From Ilex aquifolium (Eukaryota; Streptophyta; Magnoliopsida; Aquifoliales; Aquifoliaceae), in contig OX637399.1 in the NCBI GenBank assembly GCA_951799425.1, forward strand, positions 15,802,501-15,866,500: a stretch of 64,000 bases of DNA, read 5' to 3'. Positions 11,424 through 22,466 of the stretch are shown one piece after another. The first letter of the stretch is position 1. The number at the start of each line of letters is the position of its first letter. The notes under the pieces were generated by a model. It was given only the letters and a program-made list of their open reading frames with translations, did not search any database and was not told where the DNA came from. The position numbers and the translations under genes were made by a program.

Positions 11424-13350
11424 TGTAACACCCCGCATTTTTCTTTTATATATGTATATAGATATATAGTAAATAATTGTTGTAAAGATGTGGATAGGGG
11501 TATTGAAGTGTGTTTGAACTTGGTAAATTTGAAAAGTAAAGATTTAAAATGTTAATGAAAATCATAGTTGAAATTTAGGTTTAGTGAGTGAAAATATAAA
11601 ATGTTAGGTCCTATAACTTGTATTAGATAGGTTTGGTGTATAAATATGTGTTGGAGAGGTTTGTGATGGATTTGGTTAGTTTTGGAATGGATTGGAAATG
11701 GAAAACAAAAGAAATAGGCAAAACTGAGTAATTGGTACCGGTACCATTTGTCTGACGCCGCTAAACAGTTAAAAAGTCGGGATTTTTGTGTTATAAAACC
11801 CATCCCACATCCCATTTGCCCCATTTCTTCATCTCCCTCTCACCCTAACCCTCCTAGAAACCCTTAGAGAGAAAGAGAGAGAGAGAAAAGTCAAGATAAA
11901 AAGGAAAGACAAAGGGCTCACAAGTGATCCAAGACTCAAGCCCTAATTTTTCCAAGAACATTAAGGTAGGGGATTTCTTCTCTTTCTCTTACATTGATGT
12001 TAGGGTTAATAAATATGTATGTTTTGATTCTTAATGATATGTATTTGCTATGGCTCCATTGTTTCTTGGTTCTTGTTCAAATTGTTAAAATGTTTTACAC
12101 AAATCCCTCTTTTGTTTGAAAAAAACCCTAGTTTTCAAGAGGGATGAGTTTTCCTCTTGAACTCTTCCTTTATTCTTGATTTCAAAATCATAGTGTTTTG
12201 TGTTGAGTAATAAAATGATATGGTTGTGATCTCTTGCATTTTCTTTGTTGGTTATTGAAAATGTCACATGTTTAAATTGGGGATTTTCAAGATATTCTTG
12301 TAAATTGTGGAATTGGATTTGGTATTGTATCTCTTATGAGTGTGGGATGACCATGGGTGGCCTTTGACGAGATATCGTAGAGTGGGTAGACGTGTTGCTT
12401 GCTCCGTGGGGGTTGGCATTTCTCCTACCACTCGTAGTGGGGTTAGTGCTTTGGTAAGACTAAACCGCTATTGCTCACGGGTGCCGTGTAAGAGGGTTAG
12501 TATACTAATGACTGGGTTGGATACGTCACTGCCATTGGTGTGGCATACGCCCTTCCAAAAGGATGGATATCTTTGATAAGATTTGTGTGGGTGTGTGTGG
12601 GTTAGATATTACTCAATGTGTCGATTCATGGGGTTTGCCTTACATCGTGTTTGAGATACATATACATATTGATGGATTGTTGTATTATTGTGGAAAATGG
12701 TTTCCTACAAGGACTTGTGGGAGTATGGGATTCCACAAGGTCTTGTGGGAAAATGGTTTATATTTTGGGAAAATGGATATGTATTGGATCTTGGTTTCTT
12801 TTACTGTTTATGTAAATTACTGTTGCTACTTAAACTTGAGATCCATTTTAAAATGTCCCTGTTTTACTTCAAAGATTATGTATGCTATTTGTAAAATGAG
12901 ACCGGCCATTTTATATGTTTTTTATAAACCTTGTTTGAGTTTGGGAAGATTGTGCTACAGAGCTTCGTGCTCATCCCCTACAATTAATATTTTTCAGATT
13001 TGGCTTTAGAGGAAGAGCTCGGTGTGAATGAGCCGGGCCTTGGGGAAGCTTCCTTGGAGGGGTACTTAGATCCCGAATGGGACAACTAGAGATATAGCTT
13101 CTTTTGTACTAGACTAGGTTATTCATTTTGAACCTTGTAAAGTCTAGTTTTCTTTTGAAATTCCGCTGCGCTACATTATTGGATTTTTGAGATGTAAATG
13201 CCATGGTTGGGCATATTCTTTTGGATAATGATGTAAATATTTTATGGATGAGGAATGAAGTTTAACTTATTTATGGATGATATTTAGTGCTTTCATGATG
13301 TGAATGTTTTAGAATGTAATGCCGTCCAGGGTGGTATTTGGGGCGTTACA
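11424..13350 (+). repeat. Family 2 LTR2
   Basis: 1,927 bp, TGTAACACC to GCGTTACA, followed by the primer site. It carries only one ACCGGT palindrome (11734..11746) against eight in LTR4 and LTR5, which accounts for most of its shorter length. TATAAAA is at 11792..11798, with a GA-rich transcribed leader after it (about 11868..11887). The block 12340..12800 is the best conserved part of the LTR across the family. Confidence 0.95.
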
Positions 13351-13354
13351 GAAA

Positions 13355-13366
13355 TGGTATCAGAGC
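13355..13366 (+). other. Primer-binding site, initiator Met-tRNA type
   Basis: TGGTATCAGAGC starts five bases after the LTR2 end. The same site follows LTR3 (17867..17878) and LTR4 (29307..29318). LTR5 is followed by host sequence instead, which marks it as the array's 3' end. Confidence 0.95.
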
Positions 13367-13550
13367 TTAGGCTTTAGGTCTTACATGGGAGCTGTAGGTT
13401 ATGGATTACCACTAGAGATGTAGGTTTAGGGTGAATGAAATTGTAAGTTAGATTTTGTATATGCCTTGTGCTTAAATCAAGACATCATACATATCACTTT
13501 AGTTTATATCTTACACATCAAGGAAACTAAATTGTGGATTGATGTGTAGG

Positions 13551-15041
13551 ATGGACGGTACACGGGGACGAAGACGTGGTCGTGGTCGTGGAGGCCAAGA
13601 AAATCCACCACCACCACCTCCCGATGCCATGCAAGGCATCTATCAATGCTTGAGGGAGCTCACCACTCTGGTACAACACCAGAATGGGAACAACCATAAC
13701 GGTGGGGCTCATCCACTAGCCCAAGTACCGGGCAACGGAGAGGAGAATAGGAGAATGGTAGTTCTCCGAGAGTTTCTGAGGCAACACCCGCCTACTTTCC
13801 AAGGGAGCTCTAACCCCTTGGATGCGGATAAATGGATCCGCCGAGTGAAGAAGATATGTGATGGCATGGGGATAGCCGAGGATCTTCGGGTCGGCTTGGC
13901 GACTTATCTATTCGAGGGGGAGGCCAACCATTGGTGGGACTCAGTGAAAAGAAGGAGGACCACGGATGTACTCACTTGGGAGGAATTTGACCAAATTTTC
14001 CAAGACAAGTACTTTCCGGAATCAGTAAGAGACAGAATGAAGGCCGATTTCCTTGCTCTCCGACAGGGCAGTAGGACGGTGATCGAGTACGAGAGGAGTT
14101 TCGATGAGCTATCCCGTTATGCTACAGAGTTTATATTTACTGAGGCCAGCAGGGCCAAGCGCTTTGAGCAGGGCTTGAGGCCTGCTATCCGGGAGAAGCT
14201 GGTGGCTCTCAAGATCCGGGAGTATGGGGACCTAGTTGACCGAGCTGCATTGGTGGAGAGGGATATAGAGGACAGCCAGCAGCGACAAAGCTTCGCGAGA
14301 GGAGGTCCGATCAGGACGGACCCTAGCACCAGTGGAGTGCAGCGAGCAGCACCATACCGAAGTCCAGACCAGGCAGGTGGACAGAGACTTCTGACAACTC
14401 GAGGAGATGAAGTGACTCAGACTAGAACAAGAACTGACCCGCGCCAATGCTTTGCATGCAGAGAGTATGGGCACTTCAAACATAGATGCCCCTCGTTTCC
14501 CCCAGGGACCAAACAAGCAACCGAGCAAGTACCAGCAAACAAGCCACCTCTACCAAGGCCAGCACAAAAGATACCTCAGATAGCTCGAGGAGCGGGAGGC
14601 GTACCAGAGAGAGTAGGCACGGATGCACGCCGATGCTTCGCCTGTGGAGGTGTTGGGCACTTCAAAGATAATTGTCCATTGCATTCCACAAAGACCAACC
14701 AAGCAACGGGGCGAGTGAATGCAAACAGGCCACCGCTACGACAGCCATTACCGCCACAGAGACCGTTACAAGCTCATGCCCCCGGCGGCGCCAATCAAGG
14801 AAAGGTTTTTGCTATGACTCAACCGGAGGAAAATGCCTCCAACGCCATCGTGGAAGGTATCGTTCTTTTCTACGATTCTTGGGCCCGAATGTTATTGGAT
14901 TCCTATGCGACTCATTCTTTTATACGTACTGCGGACGCTGTAGAATTTGGATTGGGTTTCGAGGAAATAGAACTTACGGTATATGTTAATTTGCCTACGG
15001 GAGAACAAGGGGATACCAGTAGGGTTATTATATATATGTAA
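13551..15041 (+). CDS. Family 2 gag with two zinc knuckles and protease-like tail
   Basis: A 496-residue frame. I start at the ATG giving MDGTRGRRRGRGRGG because it matches the Family 1 gag start. Residues 80-190 form the capsid-type gag domain (DADKWIRRVKKI, HWWDSVK, FDQIFQDKYFPESVR, YERSFDELSRYA). Two CCHC knuckles follow: 300-313 (CFACREYGHFKHRC) and 362-375 (CFACGGVGHFKDNC), joined by a Pro/Gln-rich linker. The tail (FAMTQPEENASNAIVEGIVL...HSFI) resembles the beginning of a Ty3/gypsy aspartic protease and stops before any RT. In the living family Gag would package the RNA. The frame is open end to end in three array copies. Confidence 0.93.
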   Translation: MDGTRGRRRGRGRGGQENPPPPPPDAMQGIYQCLRELTTLVQHQNGNNHNGGAHPLAQVPGNGEENRRMVVLREFLRQHPPTFQGSSNPLDADKWIRRVKKICDGMGIAEDLRVGLATYLFEGEANHWWDSVKRRRTTDVLTWEEFDQIFQDKYFPESVRDRMKADFLALRQGSRTVIEYERSFDELSRYATEFIFTEASRAKRFEQGLRPAIREKLVALKIREYGDLVDRAALVERDIEDSQQRQSFARGGPIRTDPSTSGVQRAAPYRSPDQAGGQRLLTTRGDEVTQTRTRTDPRQCFACREYGHFKHRCPSFPPGTKQATEQVPANKPPLPRPAQKIPQIARGAGGVPERVGTDARRCFACGGVGHFKDNCPLHSTKTNQATGRVNANRPPLRQPLPPQRPLQAHAPGGANQGKVFAMTQPEENASNAIVEGIVLFYDSWARMLLDSYATHSFIRTADAVEFGLGFEEIELTVYVNLPTGEQGDTSRVIIYM

Positions 15042-15213
15042 TCTTTGACTCTAAATTATATCTACTTGCTAGGAAATCATTATGTCTTGTCATTCTTGTT
15101 AATATTACCTTGTTCTAAAATATATTATGGTTGGGTAACCACTAATTCTCGTTGTATGCCTTCGAAACCTTAATTTTCAAGGAAAAGTGGGTTTTCTCTT
15201 GATTCCTTCCTTG

Positions 15214-15563
15214 TTCTTGAGATCTAAACTTGATATTCATTTGTCATTGAATTCTAACCTTGATATTCGATTGTCCTTGAGATCAAAACTTGTTATTCAT
15301 TGGTTATTGAATTCAAACCTTAATCTTCAATGGTTCTTGAGATCAAAACTTGTTATTCATTTGTTATTGAATTCTAACCTTAATATTCAATTGTTCTTGA
15401 GATCTAAGCTTGATAACCATTTATTCTTGATTACAAAGCTTAATTATTCATTTGTCATTGATTTCAAACCTTGCTTGTTCCATTGTTTTTGATTTCCAAA
15501 CTTAATAGCCATTCGTTCTTGATTCCCAAGCTTGATTATTTATTTGTTCCTTAATTCAAAATT
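15214..15563 (+). repeat. Minisatellite, about 30-bp unit, downstream of gag
   Basis: About eleven imperfect units of the pattern TTCTTGAGATCTAAACTTGA then TATTCATT, alternating between GAGATC and GAATTC forms so that the higher unit is about 60 bp. It lies between gag and the 3' LTR in all four bodies. An open frame through it (LRSKL.IH.LLNSNL repeats) is a by-product of the period being a multiple of three. Confidence 0.85.
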
Positions 15564-15833
15564 CTAAAGATTGGTAGTGACCAATAAAATGGTATTTTCG
15601 ATGATATTATGTTAATTTTTCTTAAATTATTTCGTTGGAAAAATGTATATGGATTTGGAAGCTATGATGGGAGGACAAGTCTGGTTAGGTTGCAACTGTA
15701 ACCTTTGGTGGATTGTAATTTATATCAGAGTGCGCAGCGAACTAACGGAGTAAGGACTACAATGGGGAAACTACGGAGAAGTATCCATATTTGTTCGCTA
15801 CTTGAGGCAAGTTTCGAGGACGAAACTTTCTTT

Positions 15834-15846
15834 AAGGGGGGTGGAT
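15834..15846 (+). other. Polypurine tract of Family 2 body 2
   Basis: AAGGGGGGTGGAT directly abuts LTR3, the place and composition expected for plus-strand priming. The matching tracts are 27248..27260 and 38688..38700 (AAGGAGGGTGGAT). Confidence 0.9.
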
Positions 15847-17862
15847 TGTAACACCCCGCATTTTTCTTTTACATATGTATATAGATATATAGTAAATAAT
15901 GGTTGTAAAGATGTGGATAGGGGTATTGAAGTGTGTTTGAACTTGGTAAATTTGAAAAGTAAAGATTTAAAATGTTAATGAAAATCATAGTTGAAATTTA
16001 GGTTTAGTGAGTGAAAATATAAAATGTTAGGTCCTATAACTTGTATTAGATAGGTTTGGTGTATAAATATGTGTTGGAGAGGTTTGTGATGGATTTGGTT
16101 AGTTTTGGAATGGATTGGAAATGGAAAACAAAAGAAATAGGCAAAACTGAGTAATTGGTACCGGTACTGGGTACCGGTACTGAATGGTACCGGTACTGAG
16201 TACAGGTACCCCGATTCCAGAAGGTTTCTTGAACCGGTACTGAATGGTACCGGTACCATTTGTCTGACACCGCTAAACAGTTAAAAAGTCGGGATTTTTG
16301 TGTTATAAAACCCATCCCACATCCCATTTGCCCCATTTCTTCATCTCCCTCTCACCCTAAACCTCCTAGAAACCCTTAGAGAGAAAGAGAGATAGAGAAA
16401 ACTCAAGATAAAAAGGAAAGACAAAGGGCTCACAAGTGATCCAAGACTCAAGCCCTAATTTTTCCAAGAACATTAAGCTAGAGGATTTCTTCTCTTTCTC
16501 TTACATTGATGTTAGGGTTAATAAATATGTATTTTTTGATTCTTAATGATATGTATTTGCTATGGCTCCATTGTTTCTTGGTTCTTGTTCAAATTGTTAA
16601 AATGTTTTACACAAATCCCTCTTTTGTTTGAAAAAAACCCTAGTTTTCAAGAGGGATGGGTTTTCCTCTTGAACTCTTCCTTTATTCTTGATTTCAAAAT
16701 CATAGTGTTTTGTGTTGAGTAATAAAATGATATGGTTGTGATCTCTTGCATTTTCTTTGTTGGTTATTGAAAATGTCACATGTTCAAATTGAGGATTTTC
16801 AAGATATTCTTGTAAATTGTGGAATTGGATTTGGTATTGTATCTCTTATGAGTGTGGGATGACCATGGGTGGCCTTTGACGAGATATCGTAGAGTGGGTA
16901 GACGTGTTGCTTGCTCCGTGGGGGTTGGCATTTCTCCTACCACTCGTAGTGGGGTTAGTGTTTTGGTAAGACTAAACCGCTATTGCTCACGGGTGCCGTG
17001 TAAGAGGGTTAGTATACTAATGCCTGGGTTGGATACGTCACTGCCATTGGTGTGGCATACGCCCTTCCTAAAGGATGGATATCTTTGATAAGATTTGTGT
17101 GGGTGTGTGTGGGTTAGATATTACTCAATGTGTCGATTCATGGGGTTTGCCTTACATCATGTTTGAGATACATATACATATTGATGGATTGTTGTATTAT
17201 TGTGGAAAATGGTTTCCTACAAGGACTTGTGGGAGTATGGGATTCCACAAGGTCTTGTGGGAAAATGGTTTATATTTTGGGAAAATGGATATGTATTGGA
17301 TCTTGGTTTCTTTTACTGTTTATGTAAATTACTGTTGCTACTTAAACTTGAGATCCATTTTAAAATGTCCCTGTTTTACTTCAAAGATTATGTATGCTAT
17401 TTTTAAAATGAGACCGGCCATTTTATATGTTTTTTATAAACCTTGTTTGAGTTTGAGAAGATTGTGCTACAGAGCTTCGTGTTCATCCCCTACAATTAAT
17501 ATTTTTCAGATTTGGCTTTAGAGGAAGAGCTCGGTGTGAATGAGCCGGGCCTTGGGGAAGCTTCCTTGGAGGGGTACTTAGATCCCGAATGGGACAACTA
17601 GAGATATAGCTTCTTTTGTACTAGACTAGGTTATTCATTTTGAACCTTGTAAAGTCTAGTTTTCTTTTGAAATTCCGCTGCGCTACATTATTGGATTTTT
17701 GAGATGTAAATGTCATGGTTGGGCATATTCTTTTGGATAATGATGTAAATATTTTATGGATGATGAATGAAGTTTAACTTATTTATGGATGATATTTAGT
17801 GCTTTCATGATGTGAATGTTTTAGAATGTAATGCCGTCCAGGGTGGTATTTGGGGCGTTACA
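15847..17862 (+). repeat. Family 2 LTR3
   Basis: 2,016 bp, TGTAACACC to GCGTTACA. It has five intact ACCGGT palindromes and one changed one (16157..16256), then TATAAAA at 16304..16310. It is the left LTR of the duplicated 11.4-kb unit. Confidence 0.95.
16157..16256. promoter_or_regulatory. ACCGGT palindrome cluster upstream of the LTR3 TATA box
   Basis: Repeated GGTACCGGTACTGGGTACCG-type blocks end about 48 bases before TATAAAA. Position and repetition suggest an enhancer-like element; no factor can be named from sequence. Confidence 0.6.
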
Positions 17863-18062
17863 GAAATGGTATCAGAGCTTAGGCTTTAGGTCTTACATGG
17901 GAGCTGTAGGTTATGGATTACCACTAGAGATGTAGGTTTAGGGTGAATGAAATTGTAAGTTAGATTTTGTATATGCCTTGTGCTTAAATCAAGACATCAT
18001 ACATATCACTTTAGTTTATATCTTACACATCAAGGAAACTAAATTGTGGATTGATGTGTAGG

Positions 18063-19553
18063 ATGGACGGTACACGGGGACGAAGACGTGGTCGTGGTCG
18101 TGGAGGCCAAGAAAATCCACCACCACCACCTCCCGATGCCATGCAAGGCATCTATCAATGCTTGAGGGAGCTCACCACTCTGGTACAACACCAGAATGGG
18201 AACAACCATAACGGTGGGGCTCATCCACTAGCCCAAGTACCGGGCAACGGAGAGGAGAATAGGAGAATGGTAGTTCTCCGAGAGTTGCTGAGGCAACACC
18301 CGACTACTTTCCTAGGGAGCTCTAACCCCTTGGATGCGGATAAATGGATCCGCCGAGTGAAGAAGATATGTGATGGCATGGGGATAGCCGAGGATCTTCG
18401 GGTCGGCTTGGCGACTTATCTATTCGAGGGGGAGGCCGACCATTGGTGGGACTCAGTGAAAAGAAGGAGGACCACGGATGTACTCACTTGGGAGGAATTT
18501 GACCAAATTTTCCAAGACAAGTACTTTCCGGAATCAGTAAGAGACAGAATGAAGGCCGATTTCCTTGCTCTCCGACAGGGCAGTAGGACGGTGATCGAGT
18601 ACGAGAGGAGTTTCGATGAGCTATCCCGTTATGCTACAGAGTTTATATTTACTGAGGCCAGCAGGGCCAAGCGCTTTGAGCAGGGCTTGAGGCCTGCTAT
18701 CCGGGAGAAGCTGGTGGCTCTCAAGATCCGGGAGTATGGGGACCTAGTTGACCGAGCTGCATTGGTGGAGAGAGATATAGAGGACAGCCAGCAGCGACAA
18801 AGCTTCGCGAGAGGAGGTCCGATCAGGACGGACCCTAGCACCAGTGGAGTGCAGCGAGCAGCACCATACCAAAGTCCAGACCAGGCAGGTGGACAGAGAC
18901 TTCTGACAACTCGAGGAGATAAAGTGACTCAGACTAGAACAAGAACTGACCCGCGCCAATGCTTTGCATGCGGAGAGTATGGGCACTTCAAACATAGATG
19001 CCCCTCGTTTCCCCCAGGGACCAAACAAGCAACCGACCAAGTACCAGCAAACAAGCCACATCTAACAAGGCCAGCACAAAAGATACCTCAGATAGCTCGA
19101 GGAGCGGGAGGCGTACCAGAGAGAGTAGGCACGGATGCACGCCGATGCTTCGCCTGTGGAGGTGTTGGGCACTTCAAAGATAATTGTCCATTGCATTCCA
19201 CCAAGACCAACCAAGCAACGGGGCGAGTGAATGCAAACAGGCCACCGCTACGACAGTCATTACCGCCACAGAGACCGTTACAAGCTCATGCCCCCGGCGG
19301 CGCCAATCAAGGAAGGGGTTTTGCTATGACTCAACCGGAGGAAAATGCCTCCAACGCCATCGTGGAAGGTATCGTTCTTTTCTACGATTCTTGGGCCCGA
19401 ATGTTATTGGATTCCTATGCGACTCATTCTTTTATACGTACTGCGGACGCTGTAGAATTTGGATTGGGTTTCGAGGAAATAGAACTTACGGTATATGTTA
19501 ATTTGCCTACGGGAGAACAAGGGGATACCAGTAGGGTTATTATATATATGTAA
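18063..19553 (+). CDS. Family 2 gag, body 3
   Basis: Open over 496 codons and close to the body 2 copy. It differs at scattered residues, for example LLRQHPTTFLG where body 2 has FLRQHPPTFQG. It shares nearly all its differences with the body 4 copy (29503..30993), confirming that bodies 3 and 4 are sisters. Domains are as in 13551..15041, with knuckles CFACGEYGHFKHRC and CFACGGVGHFKDNC. The nested element begins about 100 bases after the end of the frame, so gag itself was not hit. Confidence 0.92.
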   Translation: MDGTRGRRRGRGRGGQENPPPPPPDAMQGIYQCLRELTTLVQHQNGNNHNGGAHPLAQVPGNGEENRRMVVLRELLRQHPTTFLGSSNPLDADKWIRRVKKICDGMGIAEDLRVGLATYLFEGEADHWWDSVKRRRTTDVLTWEEFDQIFQDKYFPESVRDRMKADFLALRQGSRTVIEYERSFDELSRYATEFIFTEASRAKRFEQGLRPAIREKLVALKIREYGDLVDRAALVERDIEDSQQRQSFARGGPIRTDPSTSGVQRAAPYQSPDQAGGQRLLTTRGDKVTQTRTRTDPRQCFACGEYGHFKHRCPSFPPGTKQATDQVPANKPHLTRPAQKIPQIARGAGGVPERVGTDARRCFACGGVGHFKDNCPLHSTKTNQATGRVNANRPPLRQSLPPQRPLQAHAPGGANQGRGFAMTQPEENASNAIVEGIVLFYDSWARMLLDSYATHSFIRTADAVEFGLGFEEIELTVYVNLPTGEQGDTSRVIIYM

Positions 19554-19651
19554 TCTTTGACTCTAAATTATATCTACTTGATAGGAAATGATTATGTCTT
19601 GTCATTCTTGTTAATATTACCTTGTTCTAAAATATATTATGGTTGGGTAAC

Positions 19652-21528
19652 TGATTGTCACAAAAACCGTGTTGTATTCCCTAACCCCTAAACATCACCC
19701 TCACCCTCAATGTGTGTATGTGGCTTATAGTGATGGGGGAGTGTCACTCTCCCTCCGGATAATGCAAGAGATATAGGAGCAACAACAAATGTGAATGGAA
19801 ATGTGGAATGAACAAAATGTATGGAATGAAATGTGGAATGGAATGCGTGTGAACAAAAGTGCTCCCCAATCGTAAGGAGTCTCTTGTTGTCGGTGTTTTA
19901 CTTGGAAAAGTATTCCAAGGTCGTCTCCTCAGGGAAGGAAAGGGAGTTTTGTGAAAGTGATTTTGCAAAAAAGAGAAAAGAAAGTGTAAAATCTTGTATT
20001 TGTGTTTTGTTGAGTTTTGTTCAAAATGAAAATGCAAGAAAGCAAGTGTTGGCTAATCCAAGAGGTTCATTCCAATGGGAATATCAAGCCAACTCAAAGC
20101 CTTCCTTCAATGGTGCCTAGAAGTACGATTGATTCATGGGAAGCTAGGGATAAAATGGTGAGTATCCAAGCATAAACCGTGACTAGGCCTACGGAATATC
20201 AAAGACTCACCAATTTATCCACCCTCAACCCAATCAAACCGAGCCAACATACACCGAGAGAAGGAATGAAAGAGAGTTGGAATGGAATCCCCAAATGGAA
20301 TTCACACTTGGACTAACCAACTTAAAAGCTAGCTACTTATGCATAAATGAAAGACAAGCATAATGTAAATAGACATATAAAGGAAATGGAGATTAAAGCA
20401 TGAAACTTAACTTGAAGCAATAAATCTTAAACTAAGGAGAAAAATATTCAATACCCATTTTAAGCTTGAAAAATGAAGAACTTGAGCAACAATGGTGAAA
20501 TGTAAATGGTGTATTGAAACTTGCAAAATACTTGAAATAAATGAGATTAAAGACAATAAATGAAGCTTACAAGGTTCTTACATTAAACTACAAGTGAAAG
20601 AGTGGAAGAAAAATGCAAAAACGTCACTTTGAGCACTATTCATCATCTTCCCCCTTGGAGCTTTCTATATCTAATCCTAAGCTTAGGTAGTCAACCCCCT
20701 TTCCAATGTGTGTTGAATGCTAAATAAATGGAGTGTGAAAGACTTCCAATTTCGTGCATGGTGGTCCCCCTAGCATGTGCAAGCTCTCCCATCAAGAGAG
20801 GTTGAATGGATGGCTCTTCAAAGGCTATGGAGACAACCCACATGGTAGCCACATCTCTCCCATCCTCCATTAATTGCAAAGCCTCCAAAGTCTTCCAATA
20901 GGGTGTAGGAGGGATGTGGTTGTGTAAGAAAATGTTGGGGAGCAAGTGGGAGAAGAGTAGGTGGGACCCCCAAGCCTCAAAGTTGAGTTACAGGCTGTTT
21001 TCGGCATTCTGGGCAAAACCTTCCGGAAGGTCGACTCCAGTAGGCAAAACTTTCCGGAAGGTCTTTCGGAAGGTGACAGCTCCGGACCACTTTTGGTAGA
21101 AATTTCATAACTCTTGATCCAACCGTCGGATTGAGCTGAAATTTTGACATCAAACAGAAGACACCCATATCTACAACTTTAATGTTTTGAAATTTTCCAA
21201 ATTCTGAGTAGATCATGGTCAAAATTGAGGAATTCCGAGGCAGTGCTTCCAATTGTTGCTGCAGCTGGTGCCCTTGTTCCCAAGCACCAATGCCTTCTTG
21301 ATTTCTTCACTTTTAAGCCTCCAATTCTTCATGTATTGTGACCATGCCTTCACCACACATCCAACATAGTTGCAATGTCCTAAAATACATGATTTAAGCA
21401 ATAAAAACTTGCAACATCAAAATATCAACATTATTCATAAATCGGCTAACCCTAAGTACTTAAATGCAAAAGTTGAGTTAAAATGCATGTAATGAGGCCT
21501 TGATATATGCAATATTATGTGCTCATCA
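19652..21528 (-). repeat. 3' LTR of the compact Family 3 element
   Basis: In element sense it starts TGATGAGCACATAATATT (at 21528) and ends GTGACAATCA (at 19652). It includes CCTTCCGGAAGG palindromes around 21015..21085, a CTTGGAA...TTCCAAG hairpin at 19901..19919 and the CCCTGAGGAGACGACC motif next to it. Confidence 0.95.
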
Positions 21529-21541
21529 CACCCCCCAACTT
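21529..21541 (-). other. Polypurine tract at the 3' LTR
   Basis: In element sense AAGTTGGGGGGTG abuts the LTR start TGATGAGC. Two further copies of the same 13-mer lie inside the element at 23242..23254 and 23406..23418. Confidence 0.9.
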
Positions 21542-22377
21542 AAGCTTTGCTAGTCCCTAGCAAACAAAATGTAAAAAGCATGCAAACAAAATGAAACATA
21601 TACTAATTCCGCAATTGCATTTAGCACATGCAACAAGCCTTTAAACCCCTAGGTGATCCCTAGTGGACGAGTTTTGTCTCGTGAAGGTTTCCAGTGAAGG
21701 TACCTACAAACTTCTTGCTAATATCCAATATTTAAAGTATATTCCCCTATCTTAACTAGCGATGGGATTTCAATAAAAAAACTATGTTCAAAACATCCTA
21801 ACTAAAAACACATGCAACACATTATAGCTTTAAATGCTATTCTAGAGTATTCACCTATACATTTCCTTTCAAAACTCGTGTGTGTGTGAACTGAACATGT
21901 AATTTAAGCATTTACACAACGGAATTCACATTCACGTGGCTATCCAAATTAAGCTTTGATGCAAAAACTCACCAAGGGTTTCTCTCAAAAATGAATAACT
22001 CAATGATTATCCTAGCATGCACTCCATGTGTATATGTGAGATAGAATCTTATTCACAAACCAAAATGCTCACATATAATCCAAAAATGAAGCACATGTAT
22101 ACAAATGAAACAACCTTGGCATAATCTCATGAAAGGAATGCTAGGGCATTAGATAGTAAAATTGACTTCTCTTTTTCTTTAAAAGTATGCATCCCCCATG
22201 CTTCTCTAGATCTTTTAGGAATTTCATGGGTTATAATGGGGCCTTGGGGTGATGTTGTGGTAAGGGAAACGAAGGATATAGGATAACAAAGAGGGTTGTT
22301 CCGAGTGAGAGACATTAATCTTAGAAAAACACTTCCCTTTTATGGGATTTTGATTTTCACACCATCACCACATCCTT

Positions 22378-22466
22378 TGTTTCTTTTCTTTCTTTTCCTT
22401 TACATTTTTCCCTTTTCTTTTTCTCTTTCTTTTCTTCTTCTCACCCCTTTTCTTCCTTTTCTTGGA
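22378..22466 (-). repeat. Long polypurine/polypyrimidine tract in the Family 3 internal region
   Basis: About 90 bases almost purely C/T on the plus strand, purine-rich in element sense. The equivalent place in the plus-strand host element (41265..41352) keeps a GA-rich tract although the surrounding text has drifted. Confidence 0.75.

Larger units (their letters stand above)
13351..15846 (+). mobile_element. Family 2 body 2, complete compact body (2,496 bp)
   Basis: This is the clearest copy of the internal region: primer site, about 185 bases of leader, a gag frame with a protease-like tail, the minisatellite, and a purine tract at the 3' LTR. No reverse transcriptase, RNase H or integrase text occurs anywhere in it. 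With its nearly 2-kb LTRs this is the layout of a non-autonomous terminal-repeat element that keeps gag (TR-GAG type) and must borrow pol from a relative. Confidence 0.92.

Noticed and set aside
12563-13009. A 148-codon frame repeated in every Family 2 LTR, with an accompanying 78-codon frame
   Set aside because: Both lie wholly within the LTR, have Cys/Trp/Tyr-rich composition without known motifs, and overlap other frames of similar length. Repetition follows from LTR copying. Kept only as part of the conserved-core observation.
15214-15563. CRISPR-like direct repeats
   Set aside because: Units abut with no unique spacers, and the context is a plant retrotransposon.
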